From Oryzias latipes (Eukaryota; Chordata; Actinopteri; Beloniformes; Adrianichthyidae): a DNA stretch of 64,000 nucleotides. The stretch covers positions 10,691,983 to 10,755,982 of the forward strand of contig NC_019859.2 of the NCBI RefSeq assembly GCF_002234675.1, written 5' to 3'. The notes under the pieces are model-generated. The model was not told where the DNA came from. It saw nothing but the letters and a program-made list of their open reading frames with translations, and searched no databases. The translations under genes were made by a program, and so were the position numbers. Positions 1 through 20,240 of this stretch are shown here, piece by piece. The stretch's first letter is position 1; every line of letters begins with the position of its first letter.

Positions 1-1250
1 TGCAGACATTCATTTCTCTGTTCAATTATTTTGGGAGGAATCTTCACATCAATCTCTGCAAATCTAGGAGGAAATGGGTAAAGTCTTCCTGTGTCTGCTG
101 CTGTCACTCTACAGCTTTATTAACAGAGTTCATTTTCCTTATGAGGGAAAAGTGTTTTGTCATTTCAAAGTATTTGAAATCATAAAAAGGCATCCTGCAT
201 TTTAACATGTTTTTGTGCTTTGGAAATTTAGAACTCATGCTGAATACGTTCATTTGCAGGAATAAAGGCATAATTTAGCAATTTCTTTTGTAGTTTTACA
301 CATCACTAAAGTGGATTTTTCTGATATTGGAGAATAAAAATATAAAATGAAACAAGAAAATACACAATATAATAATAATTATATAATTTGTAAATACTTT
401 TGCTGTAAAAGTTTATTTTAAAGCTTTTTTCCGCCTCGTTGATCCATCATTTTTAGATCAGGCAGCCTCTGATCTGTTGCGTGGTGTTTGACCTCCACCC
501 TCTGTCATCAGCTGCTCCAACTCAAGAGGAAGAGGTGAGGTGGAGGCAGAGGAGCCGTGCCTCGTGTCACGTCTCCATGCCTGCTCTGACACCCTCCCCT
601 TTTTTAATGAAAGGTTATCTTCTTGGCAATTACCCACCAGACGAGTTAACCAAACACTGTTTTGGCATCATGTGAGGAACTGGAAGGACAACAAGCCGTC
701 AGCGGGGTTCAGGAATGCCGGTGATAACACTCCAATCTGACTCTCGCCTCTTCAGCACGACTGTCCCAAGTTCAGCCAAAAGAAATTTTCCTGACATTGC
801 GCTTTTATTGTTAAAGAGGCTTATTTTTATTTGTTTTAAACATCTCACCAGTAGCAAAGTTTGAATTGAATGCAGCAGAAATTCCTTCAAAGGTGGGATT
901 TGTTTCAGATCAATTCAAATATAAACCATTTAGTTAAAAAAAAAAGTTTTTTTTTGCAGATCACTCTGAAGTCAACAATGGGACAACTCCAAATGTTTTG
1001 GTTTTGTTTGGTGCATTTAAGGACACAGTAGTTTGCTCTAACTGTTAAATTTGACTTTAAGATGTGGTTTTTTATCCACCAGTGAAAATGAGGATGAGGT
1101 GTCAGTTAGTCTTTTTGGTCAGAGCAAAGCGTTTCTTCATTTTACTTTGTGCATTTAAAGTAAAAAAAAAAATGTCACTGAATTAAACAACAAAGCCAAA
1201 GTTTTAGCTGATTTATTTTTATTCTCAAAGGAACTTAAGCTAATTCATAA
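1..1250. other. Non-coding stretch, no gene seen
   Basis: AT-rich sequence with only short unconnected reading frames. No splice-bounded coding segment, RNA gene or recognisable element was seen. It lies downstream of the minus-strand myoglobin gene. Confidence 0.5.
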
Positions 1251-1254
1251 TCTG

Positions 1255-2215
1255 TACAGTTTAACATGATATCAACGCTTCACAGCTATAACAGCTTCCA
1301 TTTTCTGGCAAACTTTCCGTGGGGTTAGGACTCTTCATGGGACGTCTGACTGTTCCAGAAACACATTTTTGACGTCAGACATTGCAGTTGAGGGAAAGTG
1401 TTGAGCTCGGAGACTCTGATTCATGGAGCCGCCATCAGTGAGTGGATGTGTGGGTGAATGGGACTGTAAAGTACTTTGGGTTTTCTAAGAAGGTAGTAAA
1501 GTGCTATTGAAGTACACGCCGTGTCAAACAGGTTCTATTAGGTTAAAGTCAGAACTACATGCAGGCGAGTCAAGTTCCTACACACTTCCAAACACTCTTA
1601 TGTCTTTGTCGACTGTCTTCGAACATCCCCAGACTGTTCATACTTCCTAGTTTGGAGAGTCTTTCTTTTCACTGGAGCTAAGGGTTCCTATCAAACTGCC
1701 CACATCATGATCCTCCCTCCACCGAGCTTCACACTTGGCCCAACAGCTATTCTTCTGGTAATGTGCAAACCCAGACTCCTCCAAAGGATAAGCAGAAGGA
1801 AAAGCATGACGTGTTGACCTAAAGAAAGCCTTTCGCCTTGCTCAAGAGTGCAGTGGTGATGTGCTTTGGAACCATGCATCCGCCACTTTGCACTTTGTCT
1901 GCTTGGCTTGGATGCAACCACTGAACCTCAAAAACGTGCTTCCTGAACCTCTCTCTTAAGATCAGCTGCCCTGTTGCCTCTGTGAGGCTGCTGTCACTGC
2001 GGATCACTTCCACTGTGTTCTAACCGTGCAGCTCCTGGTGTTGAAAGCTGCTGCTGCACAGGAGCGTCCACACTGGGGTCCTCTGAAAGAAAACCATTGT
2101 GTCACAAATGCTTGGATAAGTGCTCTGTGTGCTTATGTGCACTACAGCTGGACGTGGAAGGCGTCTGGAACACCTGAACTCAGGGGTTGGGATGGGGAAC
2201 TGTTTGGCCAAAGCA
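1255..2215 (-). mobile_element. Degenerate Tc1/mariner-type transposon remnant
   Basis: Read on the minus strand, several blocks look like the fish Tc1-like transposase family. A short frame at 1691-1921 keeps the order basic helix, HCTLEQGERLSLGQ (where a VLWSDES-type motif is expected), then PSVKLGGGRIMMW, which resembles the conserved PSVKFGGG-IMVWG block of Tc1 transposases. Near 1270-1400 the 3' coding end (ITALIAAVIA-type region) is still visible at DNA level, and near 2150-2200 the 5' end with a 'GGAACACCTGAA' box is preserved. The frame is broken many times. About 1430-1520 looks like a separate short insertion. The assignment rests on remembered family motifs; no intact protein is possible. 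Confidence 0.6.
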
Positions 2216-2449
2216 GGGATTCCTTCAAACCTTTTCTTTATTAGTTTTTCAGCTTTCGTTTATGTGTTTAAAAAAGTACAGATTGCAGATTGTCGAGCTT
2301 TTTTTTTTTTTTCATTTTTACATGGGATTTCAAAAAGGACTTTATTATTTTTTTCTTTCTGAACCACAAACCTAACTAAACGTTAGCTGTAGGGAGAGAG
2401 CAAAATGGCAAAGAGCTTTAAAAAAAAGCTGATCTTTGAAAACTAAATT

Positions 2450-2473
2450 TTTATTATCATTATTATTATTATT
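2450..2473. repeat. (TTA)n microsatellite
   Basis: Short run of TTA/ATT triplets with one interruption, in intergenic DNA downstream of myoglobin. Confidence 0.7.
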
Positions 2474-3027
2474 GAATTTGAAACACACCAAAAAGTGTCT
2501 CGTTTAACATATTTAGCAAATAAATATGGCCTAAGCAAGAATTGTGGCCATGATGAGTTCATGTATGTTAAAAGCAGATCAGGACAGTTGAACCACATCT
2601 GGACCTTAAAACACACAATAAAACCCAGAAAAGGCCTGAAAAAAAGTCTAAGGAGGAGTCATGTGGTTTTGTTTTTCTAACCCCATTTATACTTAACTTA
2701 ATTTCTAATTGTAAATAAAAAAATCTTCAATAGTTTTGCTCTTCAAGGTGATGTTATATGAAGTTCTGCATGTAATGGTATTTTGTGAATTTGTGACTTA
2801 CAGCATGAAAGGGTTAAATTAGAGGCCAGAAAGCTTTCTGGAAGCAGAGGAAGTGTTGAGACTCTTCATCATCACTTGCAAGAATCACATCTGACAGATC
2901 GCCACCACAGATAGTCCCTATATGTGTCCCTCTGAGCAACAATAGAATAAGAGGTTTGGAATAAATCTGATTTTTTTCTATCTCCAGCACATGAAACAAG
3001 CGATGCACAGCAATGAGAACAAAGACT

Positions 3028-3033
3028 TTTATT
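3028..3033 (-). terminator. mb: Myoglobin polyadenylation signal
   Basis: AATAAA on the minus strand, about 240 bases downstream of the myoglobin stop codon. It is the first good signal after the stop and would give a 3' UTR of roughly 250-270 bases. Confidence 0.6.
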
Positions 3034-3274
3034 GGAAAGAATAAAACGTCAATGATGATTTACAACACTGAGAAACTCGCATGTCCAAGAATTTAGGTGA
3101 AAAGTTGAGAGATGAATGCAAATCAAGAGCAGTCATTCTACTTTGTGAAGCACATTGGGTTATTTTTGCACAAAACAATTATAATCTGGGCAAATGCAGA
3201 AGAAACGGAGTAGCTTCGTTTTGTTAAAAATGAAAGCACCCGCGTGCTGTCAAGTTCCAGCAAGAACCGTGACC

Positions 3275-4302
<1,028 letters not shown>

Positions 4303-4793
4303 TTATTTTTTTGCATGTGTTTCAATCTCGTTTAATTCCTGTTTGATTTGGTGGCCTCTGTCCAAGAACCTCTCCCTTCAAGGGCAGATGGATCACCTGC
4401 TGTGCCCCTTGTGAGTCTGGAATGTGTCCTGGGTGGCGTTCTGCTCAATTTCTCTGAAGGGAAATCTGATACAGAGTTTTTCAAAATAATCTAATGTGTG
4501 CTCACAGATAAAACCCTTTTCCTAAACAGCTTTTATCTGTCTGTAAGCAGACAATCACCTGTTATTCAGTATTCTCAATCTTAAAATTCCAGTTATTACG
4601 GATCATAATTCATAAAGAAGTCTCCTGTATTCTCTATGTTTTAGTTCTATTTTTTATTATCTCACTTTTTTATATATACCGGTAGTTTTTCTGAACAAAC
4701 TCACTTTTATCAGATTAGTCTAAAACCAGCATATGAACGCATGGAATCCTTATAAAAAGTTTTAAAATTAGGAGGATAGGAAAGCCATTATAC

Positions 4794-4840
4794 CTGGAGG
4801 GGATCAAATATCCGTGTGGTTATCCCAGGTTCTCTTTAGC
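4794..4840 (-). other. mb: Putative non-coding first exon of myoglobin
   Basis: Minus-strand sequence just downstream of a TATA box ends in CCTCCAG followed by a GTATAA donor at 4793. A matching acceptor (TTTCATCAG) lies at about 4211, just upstream of the ATG. The 5' edge is estimated from the usual 25-30 base spacing to the TATA box and is approximate. Confidence 0.5.
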
Positions 4841-4865
4841 CTGATTTTGCCCCTTCAACGCTGAC

Positions 4866-4873
4866 CTTTTATA
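4866..4873 (-). promoter_or_regulatory. mb: TATA box of the myoglobin promoter
   Basis: TATAAAAG on the minus strand, placed about 25-30 bases upstream of the inferred non-coding exon. A strong TATA box fits a highly expressed muscle gene. Confidence 0.6.
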
Positions 4874-4879
4874 CTCCCT

Positions 4880-5560
4880 CCCTCCATCCTGCTACCAAAT
4901 TTTTCCATCACTCCCATGAGCCGGCTCCGTCCCTGCACGCCTCTCAAAACGCAGTCAGCTTCTTACGGTTCGACACAGGAACTGCTGATTCCATGCAAAC
5001 ATGCATGTCAGCTAATTATTTTCTGTTGATAGTCTGAGCAGCTGCTACAGGAAATTGGGCAAAAATGCAGAGCTGCAAAAACTCTCGTGGAGGATTTAGA
5101 AAAAAAATCGTCTTTTTTAAAGAATCTTCTTGATTTGTTGATTCCTCCTCTAATGCATCACATTTTCTGCCCAACAGCTGAGCTGTTTAGTATAAACCAA
5201 CTGCAATGTTTTGTACAAAAATTACAATTTCCTCGCATCACTAACTGTGCATGAAAACAGTTCAATTGATCAAAAGTGGTGTCAACATTTAATTGTGAAA
5301 TTTATTTTACAGGATTTTATTGTTAAGCAATTTAACATTTGTTTTTGTTTTTTAATGGACAAACTTACAACAAATTTAGATTAAAATCATTCTTTTTTGG
5401 CTCCTTATAATGTTCCACCATTGGGAAGTGAGGATGTTCTTCCAAATATTTTAGGTTTGCAGCAATATACACGATATTCTAATTATAAACACATATTTAT
5501 AAACATATAATTGTTAAAATAGTATCCAAAAGCAGAAGTCAAGCCATCTCTCTCTGCAGT
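4880..5560. other. Myoglobin upstream region, no gene seen
   Basis: AT-rich DNA upstream of the myoglobin promoter. No coding exon recognised. Any muscle enhancer would be expected here, but no motif cluster was convincing by eye. Confidence 0.4.
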
Positions 5561-5562
5561 GA

Positions 5563-5668
5563 TGCTTTTCCATTTATTCATTTTCTAAACCCTTTTGGGG
5601 TCACAAGGTTGCTAGAGCCTATCCCTGGGTACCCTGGGCAGGTTGCCAGTCTATAGCAGGGTGTAGTC
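5563..5668 (-). mobile_element. Fragment of a dispersed SINE-like fish repeat
   Basis: Contains the block that reads, on the minus strand, 'gggataggctctagcaacc' and relatives. This is the 3' part of the same family seen at 38522-38745 (minus), 49101-49320 and 50120-50418 (plus). Only the tail is kept. Confidence 0.55.
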
Positions 5669-6770
5669 ATGCTTTTATTTATTTTTAAACAGTTTTGTAT
5701 GAGTCAGTTGAAAAGTTCTCTTAATAGAATATCTCACATTGAAGGTGTCATCTTTGGCATCAAAATGCAACAGTTTTGGCTCATGGAACAGTTTTACTCT
5801 GGGAATTCTTAAGTGGGACCTGTGCTGCAGCGATGGACGAGCTGTCAATGAACAACCCTCCTGGTTAAAGTACCACAGGTGTCCTTCACTCCCTTTTCAG
5901 TTTCCTTGAATTGTTTACTGAAGATATAAAACTGTAAAAAAAAAAGAAAAAAAAACAACTGTGGGGTGTAACGATTCTGAATGACGACCAGAGGAAGAAG
6001 TGTCTTCCTGCGTGGACTCTGCATGATCTTCCTTGCGTGATAACGGTTTCTCCAAGTGCTTTTCTCTCTACGTGCTGTTGGAGCCGGTACTGAATCTGAC
6101 AATACATGAGATGAACTGCTGACCTGTTCAGTCTGCAGCCCGGTTCTGACCCGGTGACAGCTGGGACTCACTTCAGTAACTATTAGTGGGAAGACGTAGT
6201 AGCTGTGCTGCTTTTTTAAAGACTATGGCACTGCAAACACAATTGAATTAAAAAACAACAGTATATTAAACATTAAATAGCTTCATTATATAGTTGCATT
6301 AAAACAATGTTGAAATAAATGATTAATTCATACTGTTTTCTTTCCTTTTCATGCAAAACAACAACAGTGACTTACGTAAAATAATAAATAATAAACTACA
6401 ATATTTTTAAGAAATGTGTCTACTTTCTAAATTTCTTCAAACTGCATATAATGTTATACCAGCACTTTTTGGAATCAAGCAAACCTCAAAACAAAAGCTT
6501 GTTCTTGTTGAACACAAATTCTGTCTTTAAATCTGTATAGTAAGGTCTCAACCATAATCACTGAACCTTGAAGACCAAAACAACTATATTCTTGAACAGC
6601 TTTGTCCAGTTCAGATAATTAACTTTGTACAATTACAGTGCGTGTTTTTTAACTATACCATCTGGCTGGTTATAAAAAGGTAAAATATGATATTTTGTGC
6701 CCTGCAGGGAAATAATGATGATGTGGCTTAAATTAGAACACAGAAAAAACAGAATAAACCTGCAGCCTAA
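5669..6770. other. Intergenic stretch between mb and serhl, no gene seen
   Basis: AT-rich. A 108-residue minus frame at 5845-6171 has no recognisable domain, no splice support and an A/T-run-dependent composition, and was not accepted. Confidence 0.4.
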
Positions 6771-6788
6771 ATTAGGCTTATTCTAAAC

Positions 6789-7019
6789 AGTTTGTTTCCC
6801 TTTCGGCTTTTCCCATCAGGGGTCGCCACAGCGAACGAGTCGCACGGTAAACTTGGCAATGTTTTACGCTGGATGCCCTTCCTGACGCAACCCTCTCAAA
6901 GCAACCGGGCTTGGGACTGGCAAAGAAGTTGAGAAGGGAACAGAGAGCAGCTTGGAGTCGAACGCTGGTTTCACGGACGGAAGGCGCCGCAAACCAGCAC
7001 GAGCTTAACCGGCTCCCTC
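6789..7019 (-). mobile_element. tRNA-derived SINE with perfect 15-bp target-site duplication
   Basis: A 231-bp element flanked by the identical 15-mer AGGCTTATTCTAAAC at 6774-6788 and 7020-7034. On the minus strand it starts with a tRNA-like head: box A-like TTAAGCTCGTGCTGG and a box B-like stretch. It ends with 'cccctgatgggaaaagccgaaag', a tail related to those of other fish SINE/LINE pairs. A second full copy in the opposite orientation lies at 43291-43512. Confidence 0.85.
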
Positions 7020-7439
7020 AGGCTTATTCTAAACTAAATTAAAAATATGTTTTGGTCAAATATTATTTTCATAATTATTCATATTTATTGTTATAGTTTT
7101 AAAGAATTGGCTATTGTTCAAACTCAATTTCTATTAAATTAGCCAATCTAATAAAAAATTAAAGTTTAAACATTTACATTTCTTCATCTAATTTTAGAAA
7201 TGATATGTTACCAACCCTAAGGCCCATGTTAAATATTACATGCTTTTCTATTTTGTAACTTCTTTTCTTTAAACGTACACAAATATACACGGTGATTTTT
7301 TTTATTAAATAAGCAAAAATAAATCATTGTGTTATTTTTTTTTGGATCAATGCATTTTAATGGTTGGTTCATTGACACGTGTTGAGTATGTCCCCTGGTG
7401 GTACAAAATTGAAATGACACAAGGTGAAAGGTAAGCGTT

Positions 7440-7510
7440 TCCTGATTGGTTCAAACTTTAACCTCATGTTGGTTTATCCAATAGCAGCTCAAGCTGGGAT
7501 CACGTGGGCG
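7440..7510 (+). promoter_or_regulatory. serhl: Likely serhl promoter region (two CCAAT boxes and an E-box)
   Basis: Upstream of the first serhl exon lie an inverted CCAAT box (ATTGG, 7445-7449), a CCAAT box (7478-7482) and a perfect palindromic E-box CACGTG (7501-7506). No TATA box is evident. This is a typical layout for a TATA-less housekeeping promoter. Function is inferred. Confidence 0.4.
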
Positions 7511-7611
7511 ATTACACCCGGAAAAACGACTAGACTGTCAAAAAGACAAGAAGTCGATTTACATCGAAAAAGTCTCGGTTTTTTTTATTTACGTTTATCG
7601 TTTTTCTTGCG

Positions 7612-16210
<8,599 letters not shown>

Positions 16211-16309
16211 CAAACGCACACAAGCATCAGTTTTTACTCATAAATAATGCAAAGATCAACAGTTCTCATTAGAAATAGTGAGTGTACTAATAAACAAACG
16301 CTCTCTGGG

Positions 16310-16525
16310 TTCACCAGATAAACCACTATGAGTTTGGTAAGTTTCCGAGTCCCTTAACTAGTCAACCTTCTTTAGCTGCAAACGCGCATTTAATGGTCAC
16401 GTGTTTTGTACTTGGAGCCTGAAAACGGTGGTAAAAACTAGCTACATGTTTACGCTCGTCTACATAGACTTTACACTGGAAGTAGCTGCTTGAATGCGCG
16501 TTTCAGAGGGCAGTATCTGCAATTA
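16310..16525. mobile_element. Repeat copy related to 53095-53320
   Basis: Shares 'ccgagtcccttaactagtca', 'cacgtgttttgtac-tggagcc-gaaaa', 'ctacatagacttt-cactg-aag' and 'gcttgaatgcgcgtt' in the same order with 53095-53320. Probably a non-autonomous DNA transposon family; ends not resolved. Confidence 0.45.
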
Positions 16526-16529
16526 CAGT

Positions 16530-18840
16530 CAGTGCAATTACCAGCTACATTTGCTCGGACAGCTTATTCCGATTAAAGGTCATATTCTGGATAATATTCT
16601 AATCAAAGCGTTCAGATGAGGTGAATCAGCAGGAATATTTACACTTACATGCTCACATACTAATCAGCAGATGTGACAGATGTGCTGTTGAAATAACTTC
16701 TGACTTGTTTGGTGCTTTGTAATATATATTTTATTTTATTTGCAACTTAATTTGAGAAAAATACTCAAGTAGATCCAATGACACATTTAAATCCAGATCC
16801 CCATGGAGAACTTATACAAAACTTAAAAAAAAATAATTTTGGTACATTTTTAGCTAGCAGTCAAAATCAGCTCAAACAGAATTTAAAAAAATGTTGGTCT
16901 GTGGTTGGATTTAAAGGCCGTGTCACACAGCCACTACGTATATTTTGCATATTTTCCCCAGATGAAATTTCGGTCTTTTGTGATACATGCGTGATATGAG
17001 TAATTCATAAGAGTTTCTTGCGTTCGTCGATGTTTCCAGATGTCCGCAGAGGGTTTTGGCCAACGGGTCTTTACGTGTTCAAACTATATGGCCGGTCGAG
17101 AATCACGCAGTACAGTTCGCTGGTTACATTGCAGGGCTGGGTCAGAACAGAACCGCTTTTTCAAAAATCTCTCCAATAAAAGGAACATTTTGTTTTATTT
17201 TGGATTATAATTTTGGTTTGGTGTGAGATGGAATACTTCAACATTAAAATGTCTCATTATTATTCAGCACTTAAAATAAGAGAAAAATATAAAAGCATGT
17301 TTTGATGTTAGTGGGGGGAAAAAAAGAATTCTATTCTGTTTTCAAAATGAGCATTTTAGAGCTAAAGTCTCAGCACAGCGGTGTTTGTGGTTGGCAGGAT
17401 CATACTGCCAGTATCTCATGATGGCCTCCTTAACAGGTGCAGATGGGTGAGAAGATCCTCATTGTCTGGGGACCAGGTGTCTGCTGCTCAACAACCTGGA
17501 TATATTTAGGAAAAAACATAAAAATGGATAACAGGAGCTGTCTGAACTTATCAAAGTTTCTCATTGTTGCAGAGTCAAATCAAAGATTATTACAGTTCAA
17601 AAAAGATTAGGAAATGAATATTTTTAGTATTTTTCTACTATATAAAACAATATACCGTAGTTTTGGTTTGCAAGTTAAGAATTATTATCAATTACAAAAA
17701 ATAAATTGGCAATTGGAATTATTTAATATTACGTTTTTTGTTCAAAACTTTTTTATTTCGATTTATTATTAAAGATCGATCAAATTCAGCTCAATTAAAA
17801 ATTGCTCACGTTGACTTTAGTTTTTTGGAATTCTTTAACATTTTTGAATTTTATAAAAAAATATCCCAAATTGTTTAACTTATTAATCTTTATGGTATTT
17901 TGTATCACTGTCATTTTATGCAGATGATACTGTGCTTATGAAACATGTTTCAAAGCAGAAACCCTTCAGCTTCAGTTGATCTTCAAGATCTGGTTTTAGC
18001 ATAACCCATTTTGTAATCTTTGTTTTGTGTGGAATACAAATGGTGCTAACGTGTAAAATATACACAAAGTGTGATGGAAAGAAGCAGCGTTTTATTTTCC
18101 TATTTTTAATAAAGAAACTCCAAACTATGGTGAATTCAAACATTTTTTTTCATACAAATACAATTTAAACACATTTTAGCTCGTGAATGTTTTTTTTTGG
18201 TTCCCAACGATGCTTGTTTTTGTCGCATTTTAATCATCTTTTAGGCAAACTATCATAAATTACTCAAATCACGTTTTTCTCTTTTTTTCTGGGTCGTATT
18301 ACCTACAGATATCATTTTTTTGTGAAAGGGTGAGGAAATATGACTAACGCTCTAAAACCCAAGAAGACCTGATATGTTCAGAAAACCAGACGCAATGGAC
18401 GAGTAAACTTGTGTAGAGACGCAATGATCTGTATTCTTTAATGAGGAGTTTTGGTAAACCCAAAACTGAGAATTATGACTGCGGTGACAGAAATGTAGCT
18501 ACAGAAAAACGATCAACGATAAATGCAAAATCAAATAGCAGGTTAGAATGATCATGACAGGATGAAGATTCATTCCTCTTCAAAGTGGAGGAGATATGAG
18601 AAGGCAGACACAAGTTAAGGGTTGTAAAAATAATCACATAAACTTGTGCTTTCAATTAAAATATAGACTAAGGTCCTTCTATTGTTATTAGTGGCACGTA
18701 ATATTAGTACTAAAAAAATCTAATATTTTTAACTATTTATGCATTCAGTGTTTTGTTGGCACTTATCAAAAAATTAAAACTAAAAAATATTTTGCTTTCA
18801 TTTTCATGTATTTAAAAACACCAAAAATCATATTTTTGGT
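16530..18840. other. Intergenic stretch downstream of serhl, no gene seen
   Basis: Strongly AT-rich sequence. Frames are short, without domains or splice logic. No RNA gene or tandem repeat of note. Confidence 0.4.
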
Positions 18841-19215
18841 GTTTTTAACATGTTTGTGTGGCGTTTTTCTCATGATGAAGGACATATATATATAAATATA
18901 TAAAGAAAATTAAGCTTAAATTACCATTTCTGAGTATTTCCTTATTCAAATTGTTGTGAATCAGGAGCTGTCAAAAGAATGCCATTTGAAAAAGCTTGTA
19001 GGTGTGATGTAGAACCTACAATGGGTGGGCCAAAGTCTCCCTTCTCCGCTCTATTCTGATGCATCCATTTGCAGAAAGACTGGATAGTTCAGATATTGCT
19101 CGCCATTTTTGTTGCACCGGTAGTTTTAGCTTGGGGTGTGAGGGGCTGTAGGCTAGCAGGAGAGAGAAAGTCGTAACAAGGTCCCACCCTTACCTCAGAG
19201 GTCAGTTTAAAATTT
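18841..19215 (-). mobile_element. Copy of the 'AAAGTCCC' non-autonomous repeat family (reverse, one end missing)
   Basis: Starts at the outer 'tgtggcgtttttctcatgat' end and contains 'attgctcgccatttttg' and 'aggtcccacccttacctcag', matching the other copies in reverse order. Lacks the GATCATC end. Confidence 0.55.
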
Positions 19216-19974
19216 CCATATTGACAAATATGTTATTCCAGTTTGATCATTAAAAAAACTGATTTTGTTTTTCTCCCAATAGTGTTGAATTGCAGAAATT
19301 TTTAGAATTTTGTAAAAGTTTTGAATCTGACAAAGTGACCATCTCTTTGCTCTGCTGCACTGATACAGGCAAACTGAAAGCAGAATTTGCAGTTCTCTAA
19401 AATATGATGCTCTTGTCACCTCAGCAGACTGTTGGCATCTGCCTCACCACAGGAGGTCTTACTTCAGAAATGTCACAAACTGTCTGTTGCATATTTGAAG
19501 ATTTACTCTCACATTTATTTTGGGAACCATTAAATCCAAACATGTCAGCAGGAGGTTTAAATATATATATTTTTACAATTTTCCTATAAGAGAGCTGAAG
19601 TTTTTGATTATTTGAATGTTTATTTTTCCCAAAGGGGGATTTAAAAAAAAGAATGAGACGTAGACGCATTACAAAGAATCCTTTGTTTACCAATCAACAA
19701 AATGTTAAAGAAAAAGAGAGGGATTGTTGGTTAATAAGAATTTTATTTGTTTTTTGCTTTTCCCGGCACAACAAATCTTTTCATATTGCATGTGATCAAC
19801 GTTCTTTTGTGCATTGTCCCTTGTTTAAAATAAATAATACATTTTTAAAAATCATCATTTCTATTTCAGCACTACCCACAAGACCAATACAATTTATGAC
19901 ATTACAGTTACTAATCACAGTAACTTTGGCGGGAAATCTGTTACATTTTTAATTTTACAACGAAAACTACTTTT

Positions 19975-20240
19975 TTATCTTTTATTTGGACTCTCTGCTC
20001 CAAACTATCAGCAACAGAGAGGGGAAGAGAGGGCGGGGTTGCCTTCACACCAACAGTCCCACCCACAACTCAGAGGTGAGTTTCTAATGCACTCCTGCCG
20101 CTCTGCAGAAATTATGTCCTAAAAAAATGACCCAGGTTTATTGGTTCTGGCTAAAAGCAGCATCATCATGATTAAAAGACCACTAGGAACGGTTTTAAAA
20201 CGGATCAAAAGATGATTGGAATGGGTTTTAAAACATTGAG
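19975..20240 (-). mobile_element. Copy of the 'AAAGTCCC' non-autonomous repeat family (reverse, partial)
   Basis: Contains 'gcggggttgcc', 'caacagtcccacccacaact' and 'gatgattggaatgggtttta', parallel to 38175-38532 over about 220 bases. Lacks the opposite end. Confidence 0.6.

Noticed and set aside
5845-6171. 108-residue minus-strand frame between mb and serhl
   Set aside because: It depends on A/T homopolymer runs; no family resemblance or neighbouring exon.
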